Shown: in pieces, positions 17,838-26,243 of the stretch
Layout of the letters: every line of letters starts with the position of its first letter
Numbering within the stretch: the stretch's first letter is position 1
Assembly: GCF_001517085.1 (NCBI RefSeq)
Contig: NZ_LRAC01000122.1
Span: 1-64,000 of the forward strand
DNA length: 64,000 nucleotides
Direction: 5' to 3'
Source: Paenibacillus sp. DMB5
GTDB taxonomy: Bacteria > Bacillota > Bacilli > Paenibacillales > Paenibacillaceae
Notes under the pieces: generated by a model
What the model was told of the DNA's origin: nothing
The model's database searches: none
Seen by the model: only the letters and a program-made list of their open reading frames with translations
Position numbers and translations under genes: made by a program

Positions 17838-17857
17838 TAATACATCCCTCCTTGGAA

Positions 17858-17872
17858 TGAAAGCGTTTTACA
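17858..17872 (-). promoter_or_regulatory. cre-like catabolite-repression site before the lichenase gene
   Basis: TGAAAGCGTTTTACA lies just upstream of the lichenase ribosome binding site. It matches the CcpA site consensus (TGNAANCGNWNNCA) except for one extra base in the right half. CcpA repression of a secreted glucanase is well established in related bacteria, so the role is plausible, but the match is imperfect. Confidence 0.45.
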
Positions 17873-18033
17873 ATATGTATTTTAGCTAATGGCCCCCCGG
17901 CCAGCTATACCAACTTCCGGTCCGGGATAACAAAAAAACAATTTTTTGCAGGGGGGACAAGAGTATTTCGCCGCTCTCCCACACATACTGATATTGCCTG
18001 CTTGCTTAGAGTAAATCGGATAGGAGGGATAAT

Positions 18034-19130
18034 ATGGAGCAATGGTCCAAAAGTAAATGGTTCCGCTGGATGATCGGAGTGCTGCTGTCCCTGATTATCC
18101 TATACTTTGTCTGGCTGCTCCGTCCGATGCTGCAGGGGATTTTTGTGTTTTTAAAAGCCATTCTGGCGCCATTCCTGGCTGCCATGATTATATCTTACGT
18201 TCTAAACCCGGTGGTCAGCATGCTGGCCGGCCGGAAGATGCCGCGCAGTGTTGCAGTGCTGCTGATTTATACGGTATTCCTGACCACGCTTGCCGTGATC
18301 GCCATCAATTTGATTCCGATGTTTATTGAGCAGCTTGAGGAGCTGAATGAGCATTTGCCGGAAATGACCCTGCACGCCCAGGGGCTGATGCGCAGCATGA
18401 ATACCAGACTGATCCCGCCGGGGGTGGAGACAGGGATGAACAACTGGTTCTTTCAGCTGGAGAACCGGCTGGCCGGGGGCATCTCTCATTTTCTCGATAA
18501 TATCGGATCTACGATCGGGGTTCTGTTCAATGCGTTTATCGTGCCGTTTCTGGTGTTCTATATCCTGAAGGATTTCGATGTGTTTGAACGGACAGTGGTA
18601 TCCTGCCTTCCCCGCTCCCGCCGCAGATCCATTGTCAAGCTGCTGAAGGACATTGATGATGCGCTGGGCAATTACATCCGGGGACAGTTTCTGGTCTGCC
18701 TCATAATCGGTGTGCTGGCTTATATCGGCTACGTGATTGTGGGCATGCCTTATGCCTTGCTGTTTGCCTGCGTGGTGGCTGTATTTAACATCGTCCCTTA
18801 CATGGGCCCGTTTCTAGGGGCTGCCCCGGCGATCGTGATGGCCACGACAATCTCAATGCGGCTTGTGCTGCTGGTGGCGGTTGTAAATACGCTGTGCCAG
18901 ATGCTGGAGAGCAATGTCATCTCTCCCCAGGTTGTAGGACGGAGGCTGCATCTGCATCCGCTGCTGATTATTTTTGCCCTGCTGGTCGGCGGCGAAGTTG
19001 CCGGAATGATCGGTTTAATTCTCGCCGTGCCGGTCTTTGCCGCGGAAAAGTCGTGATTCAGCACTTGTTTACCTACTATATCCGGCGCAAGCGGTTTAGG
19101 GCGGCAAAAACGTTGACTATCTGCAAATAA
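18034..19130 (+). CDS. AI-2E family (PF01594) membrane transporter, frameshifted near the 3' end
   Basis: Integral membrane protein of the AI-2E/PerM superfamily, whose members export small molecules or act as Na+/H+ antiporters; substrate here unknown. It has two N-terminal helices, a long central extracellular region (~75-170), then four to five more helices with the family segments NAFIVPFLVFYILKDF and FNIVPYMGPFLGAAPA. Start ATG at 18034 with AGGAGGGA upstream. The frame ends early at 19056 (VFAAEKS then stop). One missing base around 19044-19048 would restore FAA-KVVIQHLFTYYIRRKRF and a stop at 19130, giving about 365 residues, the normal family length. The corrected end overlaps the leuS promoter. 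Confidence 0.85.
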
Positions 19131-19142
19131 TTTGTATATAAT
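19113..19142 (+). promoter_or_regulatory. sigma-A promoter of leuS
   Basis: TTGACT at 19113 and TATAAT at 19137 are separated by 18 bases and lie just ahead of the T-box leader. The -35 overlaps the last codons of the upstream membrane protein gene as read after frame correction. Confidence 0.75.
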
Positions 19143-19149
19143 ATTGTGT

Positions 19150-19467
19150 AATATTACGATTGCTTCACAAAATAGTTGTCGATGATGAGGAGTATTAGTT
19201 CGCTGGACGTTAGCTCAGAGAGCCGGTGTACAGGTGCAAGCCGGTTAACGAAGCGGATGAACTCACCTCGGAGTAATGGCGCAAGCCGCGGGTTCTGTAA
19301 TTTTCCGATTACAGGCCAGTGTGTGAACCGCCGTCGGCTCACCCCCGATAGAGGGTGTCAAAGTGAGCGGCAGACATAGCATGTCCGGCTGCTAACTAGG
19401 GTGGTACCACGGGAATTCAGACCTCTCGTCCCTAGCGTTTATACGCTGGGGATGGGAGGTTTTTTTG
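19150..19467 (+). ncRNA. T-box riboswitch (leucine) controlling leuS
   Basis: Leader RNA that binds uncharged tRNA-Leu and allows readthrough only when leucyl-tRNA is scarce. The highly conserved T-box AGGGTGGTACCACG is at 19398-19411. It is followed by an intrinsic terminator: CCTCTCGTCCCTAGCG at 19422-19437 pairs with the segment ending GGGATGGGAGG, then seven T at 19460-19466. Upstream, a long stem I region contains GAACTCACC, whose CTC (about 19262-19264) is the likely Leu specifier codon. Position directly before leuS confirms amino-acid identity. Confidence 0.95.
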
Positions 19468-19503
19468 TTACAGTCAGCAGGACTCCAAGGAGGAAAATAA
19501 GAG

Positions 19504-21953
19504 ATGAGCGAAAACCAAACAAGCACAGCAGCCGGAGCCGGCTACCGTGCCCAGACCATCGAGCCGAAATGGCAGAAGTTCTGGGATGAGAACAAAACGT
19601 TCAAGACAGGCGAAGATGCGGACAGACCGAAATTTTATGCGCTGGATATGTTCCCGTATCCTTCGGGTGCAGGCCTGCATGTAGGCCACCCGGAAGGCTA
19701 CACAGCGACAGATATTATCTCCCGCTACAAGCGGATGCGCGGCTACAATGTGCTTCATCCGATGGGCTGGGACGCCTTCGGCCTTCCGGCAGAGCAGTAC
19801 GCCATGGATACGGGGCAGCACCCGCGTGACATTACCGTTAAGAACATTGATAACTTCCGCCGCCAGATCAAGTCACTGGGCTTCTCCTATGATTGGGACC
19901 GCGAGATCAGTACAACGGATCCGGAATATTATAAATGGACCCAGTGGATTTTTATCCAGCTGTATAACCGCGGTCTGGCTTATGTTGCCGAAGTGTCGGT
20001 GAACTGGTGTGAAGCGCTGGGAACGGTACTTGCGAATGAAGAGGTTATCGACGGCAAAAGCGAACGCGGCGGCCACCCGGTTGTACGCAGACCGATGCGC
20101 CAGTGGATTCTGAAAATTACCGAGTACGCGGAACGCCTGCTTGAGGACCTGGATGAGCTGGACTGGGAAGAGAGCATCAAGGACATGCAGCGCAACTGGA
20201 TCGGCAAATCGACCGGTGCGCAAGTCAACTTTGCGATCGACGGCCATGATGCAAGCCTGGAAGTATTCACAACCCGTCCGGATACACTGTTCGGTGCAAG
20301 CTACTGTGTACTGGCGCCTGAGCACAAGCTGGTTGATGTGATTACAACAGAAGCACAGGCTGCTGCCGTAGCGGAATACCGTGACAAGGCAGCCCGCAAG
20401 AGCGATCTGGAGCGTACGGATCTGGCAAAAGAAAAAAGCGGCGTATTCACCGGGGCGTATGCCATTAATCCGGTCAACGGCGCTAAAGTGCCAATCTGGA
20501 TTGCTGATTATGTACTCGCCGGCTACGGTACCGGCGCAATTATGGCTGTTCCTGGCCACGATACCCGTGACTGGGAATTCGCCAAGCAGTTCGGCCTGGA
20601 TATCATTGAAGTTGTACAGGGCGGCAATGTCCAGGAAGAGGCGTACAGCGGCGACGGCCCGCATGTTAACTCTGATTTCCTGAACGGTCTGGACAACAAG
20701 GAAGCTATGGCGAAGATGATTGCCTGGCTGGAAGAGCAAGGCAGCGGCCAGGGCAAAGTGACCTACCGTCTGCGTGACTGGCTGTTCAGCCGCCAGCGCT
20801 ACTGGGGTGAGCCGATTCCGATTCTGCATCTGGAAGACGGCACAATGAAGACGGTCCCTGTGGATCAGCTACCGCTGATGCTGCCGGATGTTGACGCCAT
20901 CAAGCCTTCGGGCACCGGTGAATCTCCGCTGGCTAATGTAACTGAATGGGTGGAAACCATAGATCCGGAGACCGGCATGAAGGCACGCCGCGAGACCAAC
21001 ACGATGCCGCAATGGGCAGGCAGCTGCTGGTACTACCTGCGTTATATCGATCCGCACAATGATAAAGAGCTGTGTTCACCGGAGAAGCAGAAGCAGTGGC
21101 TGCCGGTTGACCTGTACATCGGCGGTGCCGAGCATGCGGTGCTTCACCTGCTGTATGCCCGCTTCTGGCACAAAGTACTGTACGATATCGGCGTAGTGGA
21201 TACGAAGGAACCGTTCCACAAGCTGGTTAACCAGGGCATGATCCTGGGTAACAACAACGAGAAGATGAGCAAGTCGCGCGCAATGTGATCAACCCGGACG
21301 AAATCGTGGAGGCTTACGGTGCAGATACATTGCGTGTCTACGAAATGTTCATGGGGCCGCTGGAAGCAACCAAGCCGTGGAACGAAAAAGGCGTAGAAGG
21401 CGTTCACCGCTTCCTCTCCCGTGTATGGCGCCTGTTCGTGAACGAGGACGGCAGCCTGAGCACCAAGATTACGGCAGACGGCGGAACCGATGAGTTCAAA
21501 CGCACCTGGCACAAAACGCTGAAAAAAGTCGGCGAGGACTTCGAGGGCTTACGCTTCAATACGGCGATCAGCCAGCTGATGATCTTCATCAACGATGCCT
21601 ACAAGCAGGAAACCTTGTCCAAGGAAGCGGCAGAGCACTTCGTGCAGATGCTGTCGCCGCTGGCGCCGCATCTGGCCGAAGAGCTGTGGCAGCTGCTTGG
21701 ACATGAAGGAAGCATCAGCTATGTGCCTTGGCCGTCTTATGACGAAGCCTGGACAGTAGATGCGGAAGTGGAAATTGTTGTACAGGTAAACGGTAAGATT
21801 GTACAGCGCGCACTGGTGGCAGCGGATATGGGCAAGCAAGAAATGGAAGAGCATGCACTGGCCCTGCCGAATGTTAAAGCGGCTACCCAGGGCAAAACGG
21901 TCCGCAAAATCATTGCAGTACCCGGCAAGCTTGTAAATATTGTAGTGGGTTAA
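19504..21953 (+). CDS. leuS: leucyl-tRNA synthetase, split by a one-base deletion
   Basis: Class I aminoacyl-tRNA synthetase charging tRNA-Leu in the cytoplasm. The HIGH-type motif (HVGHPEGY), the editing domain (~220-410, [12 protein letters not shown] and [15 protein letters not shown]) and the KMSKS motif are all present, followed by the anticodon-binding domain. The reading frame breaks immediately after KMSKSR: the sequence TCGCGCGCAATGTGA at 21274-21288 gives a stop, while one more G would read [25 protein letters not shown] and continue to 21953. Corrected length is about 817 residues, normal for bacteria. An essential, single-copy enzyme cannot be interrupted within its catalytic loop, so the break is most likely a base-calling error near 21280. 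Controlled by the T-box upstream; a strong terminator follows. Confidence 0.95.
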
Positions 21954-21970
21954 GCGAAGAACGCAACTCT

Positions 21971-22008
21971 ACCCGCAGCTACGGAGGAATCCGTGCTGCG
22001 GGTTTTTT
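21971..22008 (+). terminator. leuS intrinsic terminator
   Basis: ACCCGCAGC and ACGGA pair with TCCGT and GCTGCGGGT around a GGAA tetraloop, with one bulged T, followed by six T. It directly abuts the repeated structured element that starts at 22010. Confidence 0.9.
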
Positions 22009-22011
22009 GAA

Positions 22012-22110
22012 TTATAAGAATTTATAGGTTGCACGGCATAAATAATCCTTCTATTTCGCGCAGAAACGGATACCGTCCTGTTAAGGACGGCGTAACCTTT
22101 TCAACTTGTT
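22012..22110 (+). repeat. conserved structured intergenic element, copy A (after leuS)
   Basis: From 22018 to 22108 this stretch matches the segment 56439-56529 base for base without gaps, about 76 of 91 positions identical by my count. The core is the hairpin CCGTCCT-GTTA-AGGACGG (22076-22091 approximately), flanked by GAAA and TTTC that can extend it. A preceding A/T-rich part (ATTTAT ... ATAAAT) can form a second hairpin. It lies between the leuS terminator and the convergent comER gene. Nothing suggests coding. Candidate small RNA, processing site or dispersed repeat; orientation is given as the strand on which both copies align. Confidence 0.7.
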
Positions 22111-22126
22111 AGAAAGATAATTTTGC

Positions 22127-22978
22127 CTAACGGTCCAGCGGACTCTGGGCGATGCCGTCACGGCCGAAGGAAGCATCCAGCTGCTGCACGTCCTCATCGT
22201 ACTTATCATGCGTAGTTGTAATCAGCCGCTCGAATACGCCTTCCAGGCTGATACGCAGGTGATTCAGCGCCTCGGCCGTAATACCGCCGCGGACCGCAAC
22301 CCGTTCCTGGAGCTCCTGGGGCGTGAAGGAGCCTTCCGTCAGCAGCTTGCCTGTGCCGAGCAGCATTTCACCGGCCAGCCGGCTGACCAGCGCTTCATCA
22401 ATGCCGGTTGCGGATACAGCGGCTTCGATCCAGCGTTCCAGAAAATAACTGAGGAAGGCCGGGCCGCAGCTGGAGAAGTCCGAAGCGATCCGGGTATGGC
22501 TCTCAGGGATTTCCGCAGGCACGCCAATGAATGAGAACAGCTGAAGCAGAGACTGCCTGTCTTTTTTATTTAACCTGCTTCCGAAGATGCAAAGAGAAGT
22601 CCCGCTCTTGACAGAATGGGTGATGCTGGGAATAATCTTGGCAATTTTGGACGGCAGAACGGATTCCAGGTGATGGAGCTGGACAGGGCTTGTAATGGAT
22701 ACGACAATCTGCTCACTGCGCAGGTAAGGAGCAATTTCATCAGTCAGCGCTTTGAACTGCAAAGGCTTAACGCACAGAAAAACAATATCGCTGCCTGACG
22801 CAGTCTCAATGTTGCTTGCACACACAGTCAATCCGGGGTGTAGCTTCTGAAGTTCCAGCAGCTTGCCCGGGCTGCGGTTGCTGGCCAGTATATTGCTTGG
22901 ATCAAGCGCTCCCGAACTAAGAAAGGTGTCGATGAGCAGACCGCCCATGCTGCCTGTTCCGATAAATCCCACTTTCAT
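22127..22978 (-). CDS. comER: ComER, pyrroline-5-carboxylate reductase-like protein
   Basis: NAD(P)-binding protein of the ProC family: the N-terminal Rossmann motif is GFIGTGSMGGLLIDTF, and the C-terminal domain has TEGSFTPQELQERVAVRGGITAEALNHL, the ProC signature region. At 283 residues it matches ComER, which lies divergently from comEA in Bacillus exactly as here. Its biochemical role is not settled; a function in sporulation/biofilm control has been proposed in Bacillus. Start ATG at 22978 with AAAGGAGG upstream. It is convergent with leuS, and the repeated structured element lies between. Confidence 0.88.
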   Translation of the reverse strand: MKVGFIGTGSMGGLLIDTFLSSGALDPSNILASNRSPGKLLELQKLHPGLTVCASNIETASGSDIVFLCVKPLQFKALTDEIAPYLRSEQIVVSITSPVQLHHLESVLPSKIAKIIPSITHSVKSGTSLCIFGSRLNKKDRQSLLQLFSFIGVPAEIPESHTRIASDFSSCGPAFLSYFLERWIEAAVSATGIDEALVSRLAGEMLLGTGKLLTEGSFTPQELQERVAVRGGITAEALNHLRISLEGVFERLITTTHDKYDEDVQQLDASFGRDGIAQSPLDR

Positions 22979-23118
22979 CCTGTGGTAACCTCCTTTCTTA
23001 TGTTACTGGGCTTACAGGAATACTCTTCCTTCAATGTATGCCGGTGAGTCTTGGACAAATGACATGGTTTAAACAAGTTTTTGAATAAAATTCCATTCAA
23101 ATTAAGGAGGATTAGCTA

Positions 23119-23703
23119 ATGAACAAAAGAGTGATCGGATGTGTAATTGCTGCCGTGCTGCTCGGCGGCGGGCTGGTCTGGGCTGCAGATCACAGGACGG
23201 CGGCAGGGATTGAAGGCTGGGAGACACTGAATGCCGGGATGGCGCAGGCGCTGGGGGTAGAGGGGGGAGCAGATGCAGCATCTGCAGCTAAAGCAGGCAG
23301 TAGTGGAGCGGGAACGGCAGAGAGTGGTACGCCGGAAACAGCAGGGGCAGAAATAGCGGGCAGCAATTCACCGGGAGCTGAAGCTAATAGTGAAGCGGTA
23401 AAAGGTAGTGATGCAGCGGGAACGGGTGCGGAGGGAAACGCAGGCGGTGGAGGCACAGATGCAGCAGGAATTACAGGCGCTGCAGGGAACACGGCTGCAG
23501 CGGCGGACGGGAGGGTTAACGTGAATACAGCCGATGCCGCTGCACTTATGGACCTGCCGGGGATCGGAGAGAAGAAAGCACAGGCAATTATTGATTACCG
23601 CAGCAGCAAAGGGGCTTTCCGCAGCCTGGCCGATCTGGGCAAAGTAAAGGGAATCGGCCCCAAAATGCTGGAAAAGCTGGAGGGGCTGGTTATTTTTAAT
23701 TAG
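23119..23703 (+). CDS. comEA: ComEA-like competence DNA receptor
   Basis: Membrane-anchored double-stranded DNA receptor of the competence machinery. The 194-residue protein starts with a membrane anchor (VIGCVIAAVLLGGGLVW), then a ~100-residue Ala/Gly/Ser/Thr-rich low-complexity spacer (about 50-132), and ends with a pair of helix-hairpin-helix motifs (VNVNTADAAALMDLPGIGEKKA ... LGKVKGIGPKMLEKLEGL) that bind DNA without sequence preference. The SLBB domain found between anchor and HhH in B. subtilis ComEA is not visible; the low-complexity spacer takes its place. AAGGAGG precedes the ATG. comER is divergent; comEB and comEC follow only after three inserted genes. Confidence 0.88.
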   Translation: MNKRVIGCVIAAVLLGGGLVWAADHRTAAGIEGWETLNAGMAQALGVEGGADAASAAKAGSSGAGTAESGTPETAGAEIAGSNSPGAEANSEAVKGSDAAGTGAEGNAGGGGTDAAGITGAAGNTAAAADGRVNVNTADAAALMDLPGIGEKKAQAIIDYRSSKGAFRSLADLGKVKGIGPKMLEKLEGLVIFN

Positions 23704-23723
23704 TAAAAAGTGTAAATTTTAAT

Positions 23724-23764
23724 CTTGACACTGTCAAGTTATAGGGCTATATTTACAGTGTAAA
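23724..23764 (+). promoter_or_regulatory. promoter with two palindromic operators for the TetR gene
   Basis: TTGACA at 23725-23730 and TATATT at 23748-23753 are 17 bases apart, a near-ideal sigma-A promoter. The -35 is buried in the perfect inverted repeat CTTGACACTGTCAAG (23724-23738), and a second perfect one, TTTACAGTGTAAA (23752-23764), overlaps the -10 end. Such placement fits repression by the TetR protein encoded 26 bases downstream; autoregulation is inferred. Confidence 0.7.
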
Positions 23765-23789
23765 GTTTGAGAGAAGGGACAGTAATCTT

Positions 23790-24395
23790 TTGAAGCAGAA
23801 ACCTTACCATCATGGCGATTTGCGAAACACATTGATTGAAACCGGCATTGAGCTGATTAATGAGGAAGGGTTGGGCGGGTTCTCCCTTCGCAAGGTTGCG
23901 GCCAAATGCGGGGTTAGCCACGCGGCTCCGTACAGTCATTTCAAGGATGTCCAGCAGCTGCTGGCGGCAATGGCGGATCATGTTACCGAGCAGTTTACGG
24001 TTTCCCTGCAGGCTTCTGTCGAAGGACAGCAAGACCCGATGTCAGCAATGGGGGAGCTGGGCACGGCCTATATTGCTTTTTTTGAACAGCATCCGGCCTA
24101 TCTGCCGTTTCTGTTCTTTCAGTCGGGCATTACGATTCAGGTGGACGGGGGAGATGAGGGGATCCCGGCTTACCCGCCGTTTGCGGTATTCCGGACGACA
24201 GCCTACCGGCTGTTCCGCAGTCTGGGACTTCCGCCTGAAAGGGACAGTACAATGCTTATGTCTTACTGGTCGCTAGTCCACGGGGTAGCCTCTCTTTTGT
24301 CCAGCAGCGGCGTCCGTTATTCAGGAAATTGGCAGGAGGTATGGCAAGTCATTCTTCAATCGGGAGGAACAGAGAATGAGACTGATCGTGCATGA
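23790..24395 (+). CDS. TetR/AcrR family transcriptional regulator
   Basis: One-component repressor. The N-terminal ~50 residues are a TetR helix-turn-helix: IETGIELINEEGLGGFSLRKVAAKCGVSHAAPYSHF, followed by an all-helical ligand and dimer domain (WHG-type C-terminus). TTG start at 23790 with AGAAGGGA upstream. It overlaps the following oxidoreductase gene by 20 bases, so the three genes are one transcription unit. Two palindromes in its own promoter are probable operators. The inducer is unknown, but the flavin oxidoreductases it travels with suggest an electrophile, quinone or similar redox-active compound. Confidence 0.88.
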   Translation: MKQKPYHHGDLRNTLIETGIELINEEGLGGFSLRKVAAKCGVSHAAPYSHFKDVQQLLAAMADHVTEQFTVSLQASVEGQQDPMSAMGELGTAYIAFFEQHPAYLPFLFFQSGITIQVDGGDEGIPAYPPFAVFRTTAYRLFRSLGLPPERDSTMLMSYWSLVHGVASLLSSSGVRYSGNWQEVWQVILQSGGTENETDRA

Positions 24396-24879
24396 TCTGG
24401 AGGAGCAGGATTTCACTACCTGGCTGAGCGGCTTTAGCAGGGATACCGACGAAATAATAGGGGAGCAGGAAAACATCCGTCATTGCGTAGGGTGCTTTGG
24501 CTGCTGGGTCCGCACTCCGGGCACCTGTGTGCTGAAGGATTCTTATAAGCATATGGGCGAACGGCTTGCCGCCTGTGAGGAGTACGTATTCATCAGCCGT
24601 AACGTGTACGGGGGCTACAGCCCGTTTGTCAGCAATGTTTTGAACCGGACGCTGCCCTATGTGCTGCCTTATTTTCTAACCAAAAACGGAGAGACCCATC
24701 ATCAGCAGCGCTATAAGCGCCAGATCAGATTCACGGTGCATTTTTACGGGGAAGGCATGAGCGAGGCGGAACGTGAAACGGCAAGGTCACTGGTGCGGGC
24801 CAATGCGCTTAATCTGGATGCTTCCGGCTACAAGGTTACTTTTCACGATACGCTTAACAGCCTCAAGGAGGTGCAGTGA
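24376..24879 (+). CDS. flavodoxin-like NAD(P)H oxidoreductase with Cys cluster (small subunit-like)
   Basis: 167-residue protein of the flavodoxin/NADPH-dependent FMN reductase superfamily. It carries a CVGCFGCWVRTPGTC stretch near residues 38-52, a Cys-rich loop like that of iron-sulfur flavoproteins, though the canonical CX2CX2CX4-7C order can only be judged by alignment. The FISRNVYGGYSPFVSNVLNRTLPYVLPYF segment fits the flavodoxin fold. It lacks the usual N-terminal phosphate-binding GSPR loop, which the next gene does have, so the two may form a complementary pair. It overlaps both neighbours: TetR upstream, oxidoreductase downstream. Substrate unknown. Confidence 0.7.
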   Translation: MRLIVHDLEEQDFTTWLSGFSRDTDEIIGEQENIRHCVGCFGCWVRTPGTCVLKDSYKHMGERLAACEEYVFISRNVYGGYSPFVSNVLNRTLPYVLPYFLTKNGETHHQQRYKRQIRFTVHFYGEGMSEAERETARSLVRANALNLDASGYKVTFHDTLNSLKEVQ

Positions 24880-25550
24880 TGAGAATTGCGCTGGTTAACG
24901 GCAGTCCCAAGGGCGGGGCAAGCAATTCCGGAATTCTGCTGGAAAAGCTTAAGCCGCTTATCGCCGAAAGTAACGAGCTTAATGCGTACCGGGTTAACGT
25001 AAAGCCGCTGAAGCCTGAGCAATACCGGGAGCTGAACGAAGCTGACATACTGGTGCTGGCTTTTCCGCTATACTTTGATGCCATTCCTTCGCATTTGCTG
25101 CGGGCGATGGTCGAAATGGAGAAATTCCGACAGCAGGAGCCCGGGAATCCGGACCTAACGGTGTATGCATTGATCAACAACGGATTCTATGAAGGCCATC
25201 AGTGTAAAATAGCTGCAGATATCGTGAGCAACTGGTGCAGCCGCTGCGGGTTCCGCTTCGGAATGGCAATCGGACACGGGGCTGGAGAAATGTTTAAATC
25301 TTTGAGCCAGGTGCCGCTGGGTAAAGGCCCGCTGAAGAATCTCGGCAAGGCGATGGATCAGCTCTCAGCCGCTATCCTTACCCGTAGCAGTGCAGATTCG
25401 CTGTTCATTCAGCCGAATTTCCCGCGCATTGCCTGGCGACTGGCGGCCACCCATTCTTTCTGGCATGCCCAGGCGAAGAAGAACGGGCTGCGGCCAAAGG
25501 ACCTGAGAAGACAGCCTTTTCAGGAGAGCAGGAATGGGAACCAAGGTTAA
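24879..25550 (+). CDS. flavodoxin-like NAD(P)H-dependent oxidoreductase
   Basis: About 223 residues. The N-terminus ALVNGSPKGGASNSG is the FMN phosphate-binding loop of NADPH-dependent FMN reductases, and VLAFPLYFDAIPSHLLRAM matches the second flavin loop. Start: the ATG at 24879 overlaps the stop of the upstream gene (TGATG) and has AAGGAGG nearby; a GTG one codon earlier is possible. Co-transcribed with the TetR and Cys-cluster flavoprotein genes, it presumably reduces the compound sensed by the regulator. No competence role is evident despite its position between comEA and comEB. Confidence 0.78.
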   Translation: MRIALVNGSPKGGASNSGILLEKLKPLIAESNELNAYRVNVKPLKPEQYRELNEADILVLAFPLYFDAIPSHLLRAMVEMEKFRQQEPGNPDLTVYALINNGFYEGHQCKIAADIVSNWCSRCGFRFGMAIGHGAGEMFKSLSQVPLGKGPLKNLGKAMDQLSAAILTRSSADSLFIQPNFPRIAWRLAATHSFWHAQAKKNGLRPKDLRRQPFQESRNGNQG

Positions 25551-25619
25551 TCATATTGAAACGGTGCCACAGTGTGTTACAATAATGAGCAACTAAGAAG
25601 AGAAAGTGGAGAAACGCCG

Positions 25620-26138
25620 ATGACTGTGGCCTACCGCAAAAACTGGGATACATACTTTATGGACATTGCCTGCATGGTCTCCACCCGTTCACGCTGCCCC
25701 CGCCGGCATGTTGGTGCTGTGCTGGTACAAGGGAAAAAGCTGCTGGGAACGGCATATAACGGAGCGCCGATGGGTGTGCAGGATTGCTCGGAGGCCGGCT
25801 GCATGCTTTCTGAGCAATATGAGCGGGAAATCGTGGACGGTGTGGAAACGATGGTGATGAAGCAGCGCTGCATCCGCACTATTCATGCCGAGCAGAATCT
25901 GCTGCTGTTCACCGACCGGAGCGACCGTGAGGGCAGTACCGTTTATGTAACGGATGAGCCGTGCTGGACCTGTGCCAATATGCTGGCCAACAGCGGTATT
26001 GTCGAGATTGTCTATCTGCGGCCTTACCGCAAGGATATGAAGAAGGTTGAGGCCATGCTGGGCTCAAAGGGTATTATTTTCCGTCAGCTGGAAAATTACG
26101 AGCCGCCGAAGGAAACGATGATTACGGTATCGGAATAA
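25620..26138 (+). CDS. comEB: dCMP deaminase family protein ComEB
   Basis: Zinc-dependent cytidylate deaminase (dCMP to dUMP). The zinc ligands are visible: HAE (RCIRTIHAEQNLL) and PCWTC (TDEPCWTCANML). Near the N-terminus RCPRRHVGAVLVQGKKLLGTAYNG is the conserved deaminase start. The 172-residue length is typical. I chose ATG at 25620 because homologues begin here and an AGTGGAG site lies upstream; the longer reading adds 16 unlike residues. comEB normally sits between comEA and comEC; here it is separated from comEA by three inserted genes. A terminator follows before comEC. Confidence 0.9.
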   Translation: MTVAYRKNWDTYFMDIACMVSTRSRCPRRHVGAVLVQGKKLLGTAYNGAPMGVQDCSEAGCMLSEQYEREIVDGVETMVMKQRCIRTIHAEQNLLLFTDRSDREGSTVYVTDEPCWTCANMLANSGIVEIVYLRPYRKDMKKVEAMLGSKGIIFRQLENYEPPKETMITVSE

Positions 26139-26174
26139 CTGATGGTGAGCATTTTTAAGTGAAAAGAACTGGGG

Positions 26175-26220
26175 AAGAACCTCTGCACACGCAAATTGCG
26201 TAGGCAGGGGTTCTTTTTTT
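26175..26220 (+). terminator. terminator after comEB
   Basis: AACCTCTGC and ACGCAA pair with TTGCGT and GCAGGGGTT (with small mismatches), followed by a C and seven T. It separates comEB from comEC, so comEC expression needs readthrough or its own promoter. Confidence 0.75.
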
Positions 26221-26243
26221 ATTTGTACAAAGGAGGATGAAGT

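Noticed and set aside
19874-20829. 318-residue minus-strand frame inside leuS
   Set aside because: Shadow of leuS without a ribosome binding site.
21274-21300. Programmed frameshift in leuS
   Set aside because: There is no slippery heptamer, stimulator structure or stop-codon context known for recoding, and five other genes show the same single-base loss.
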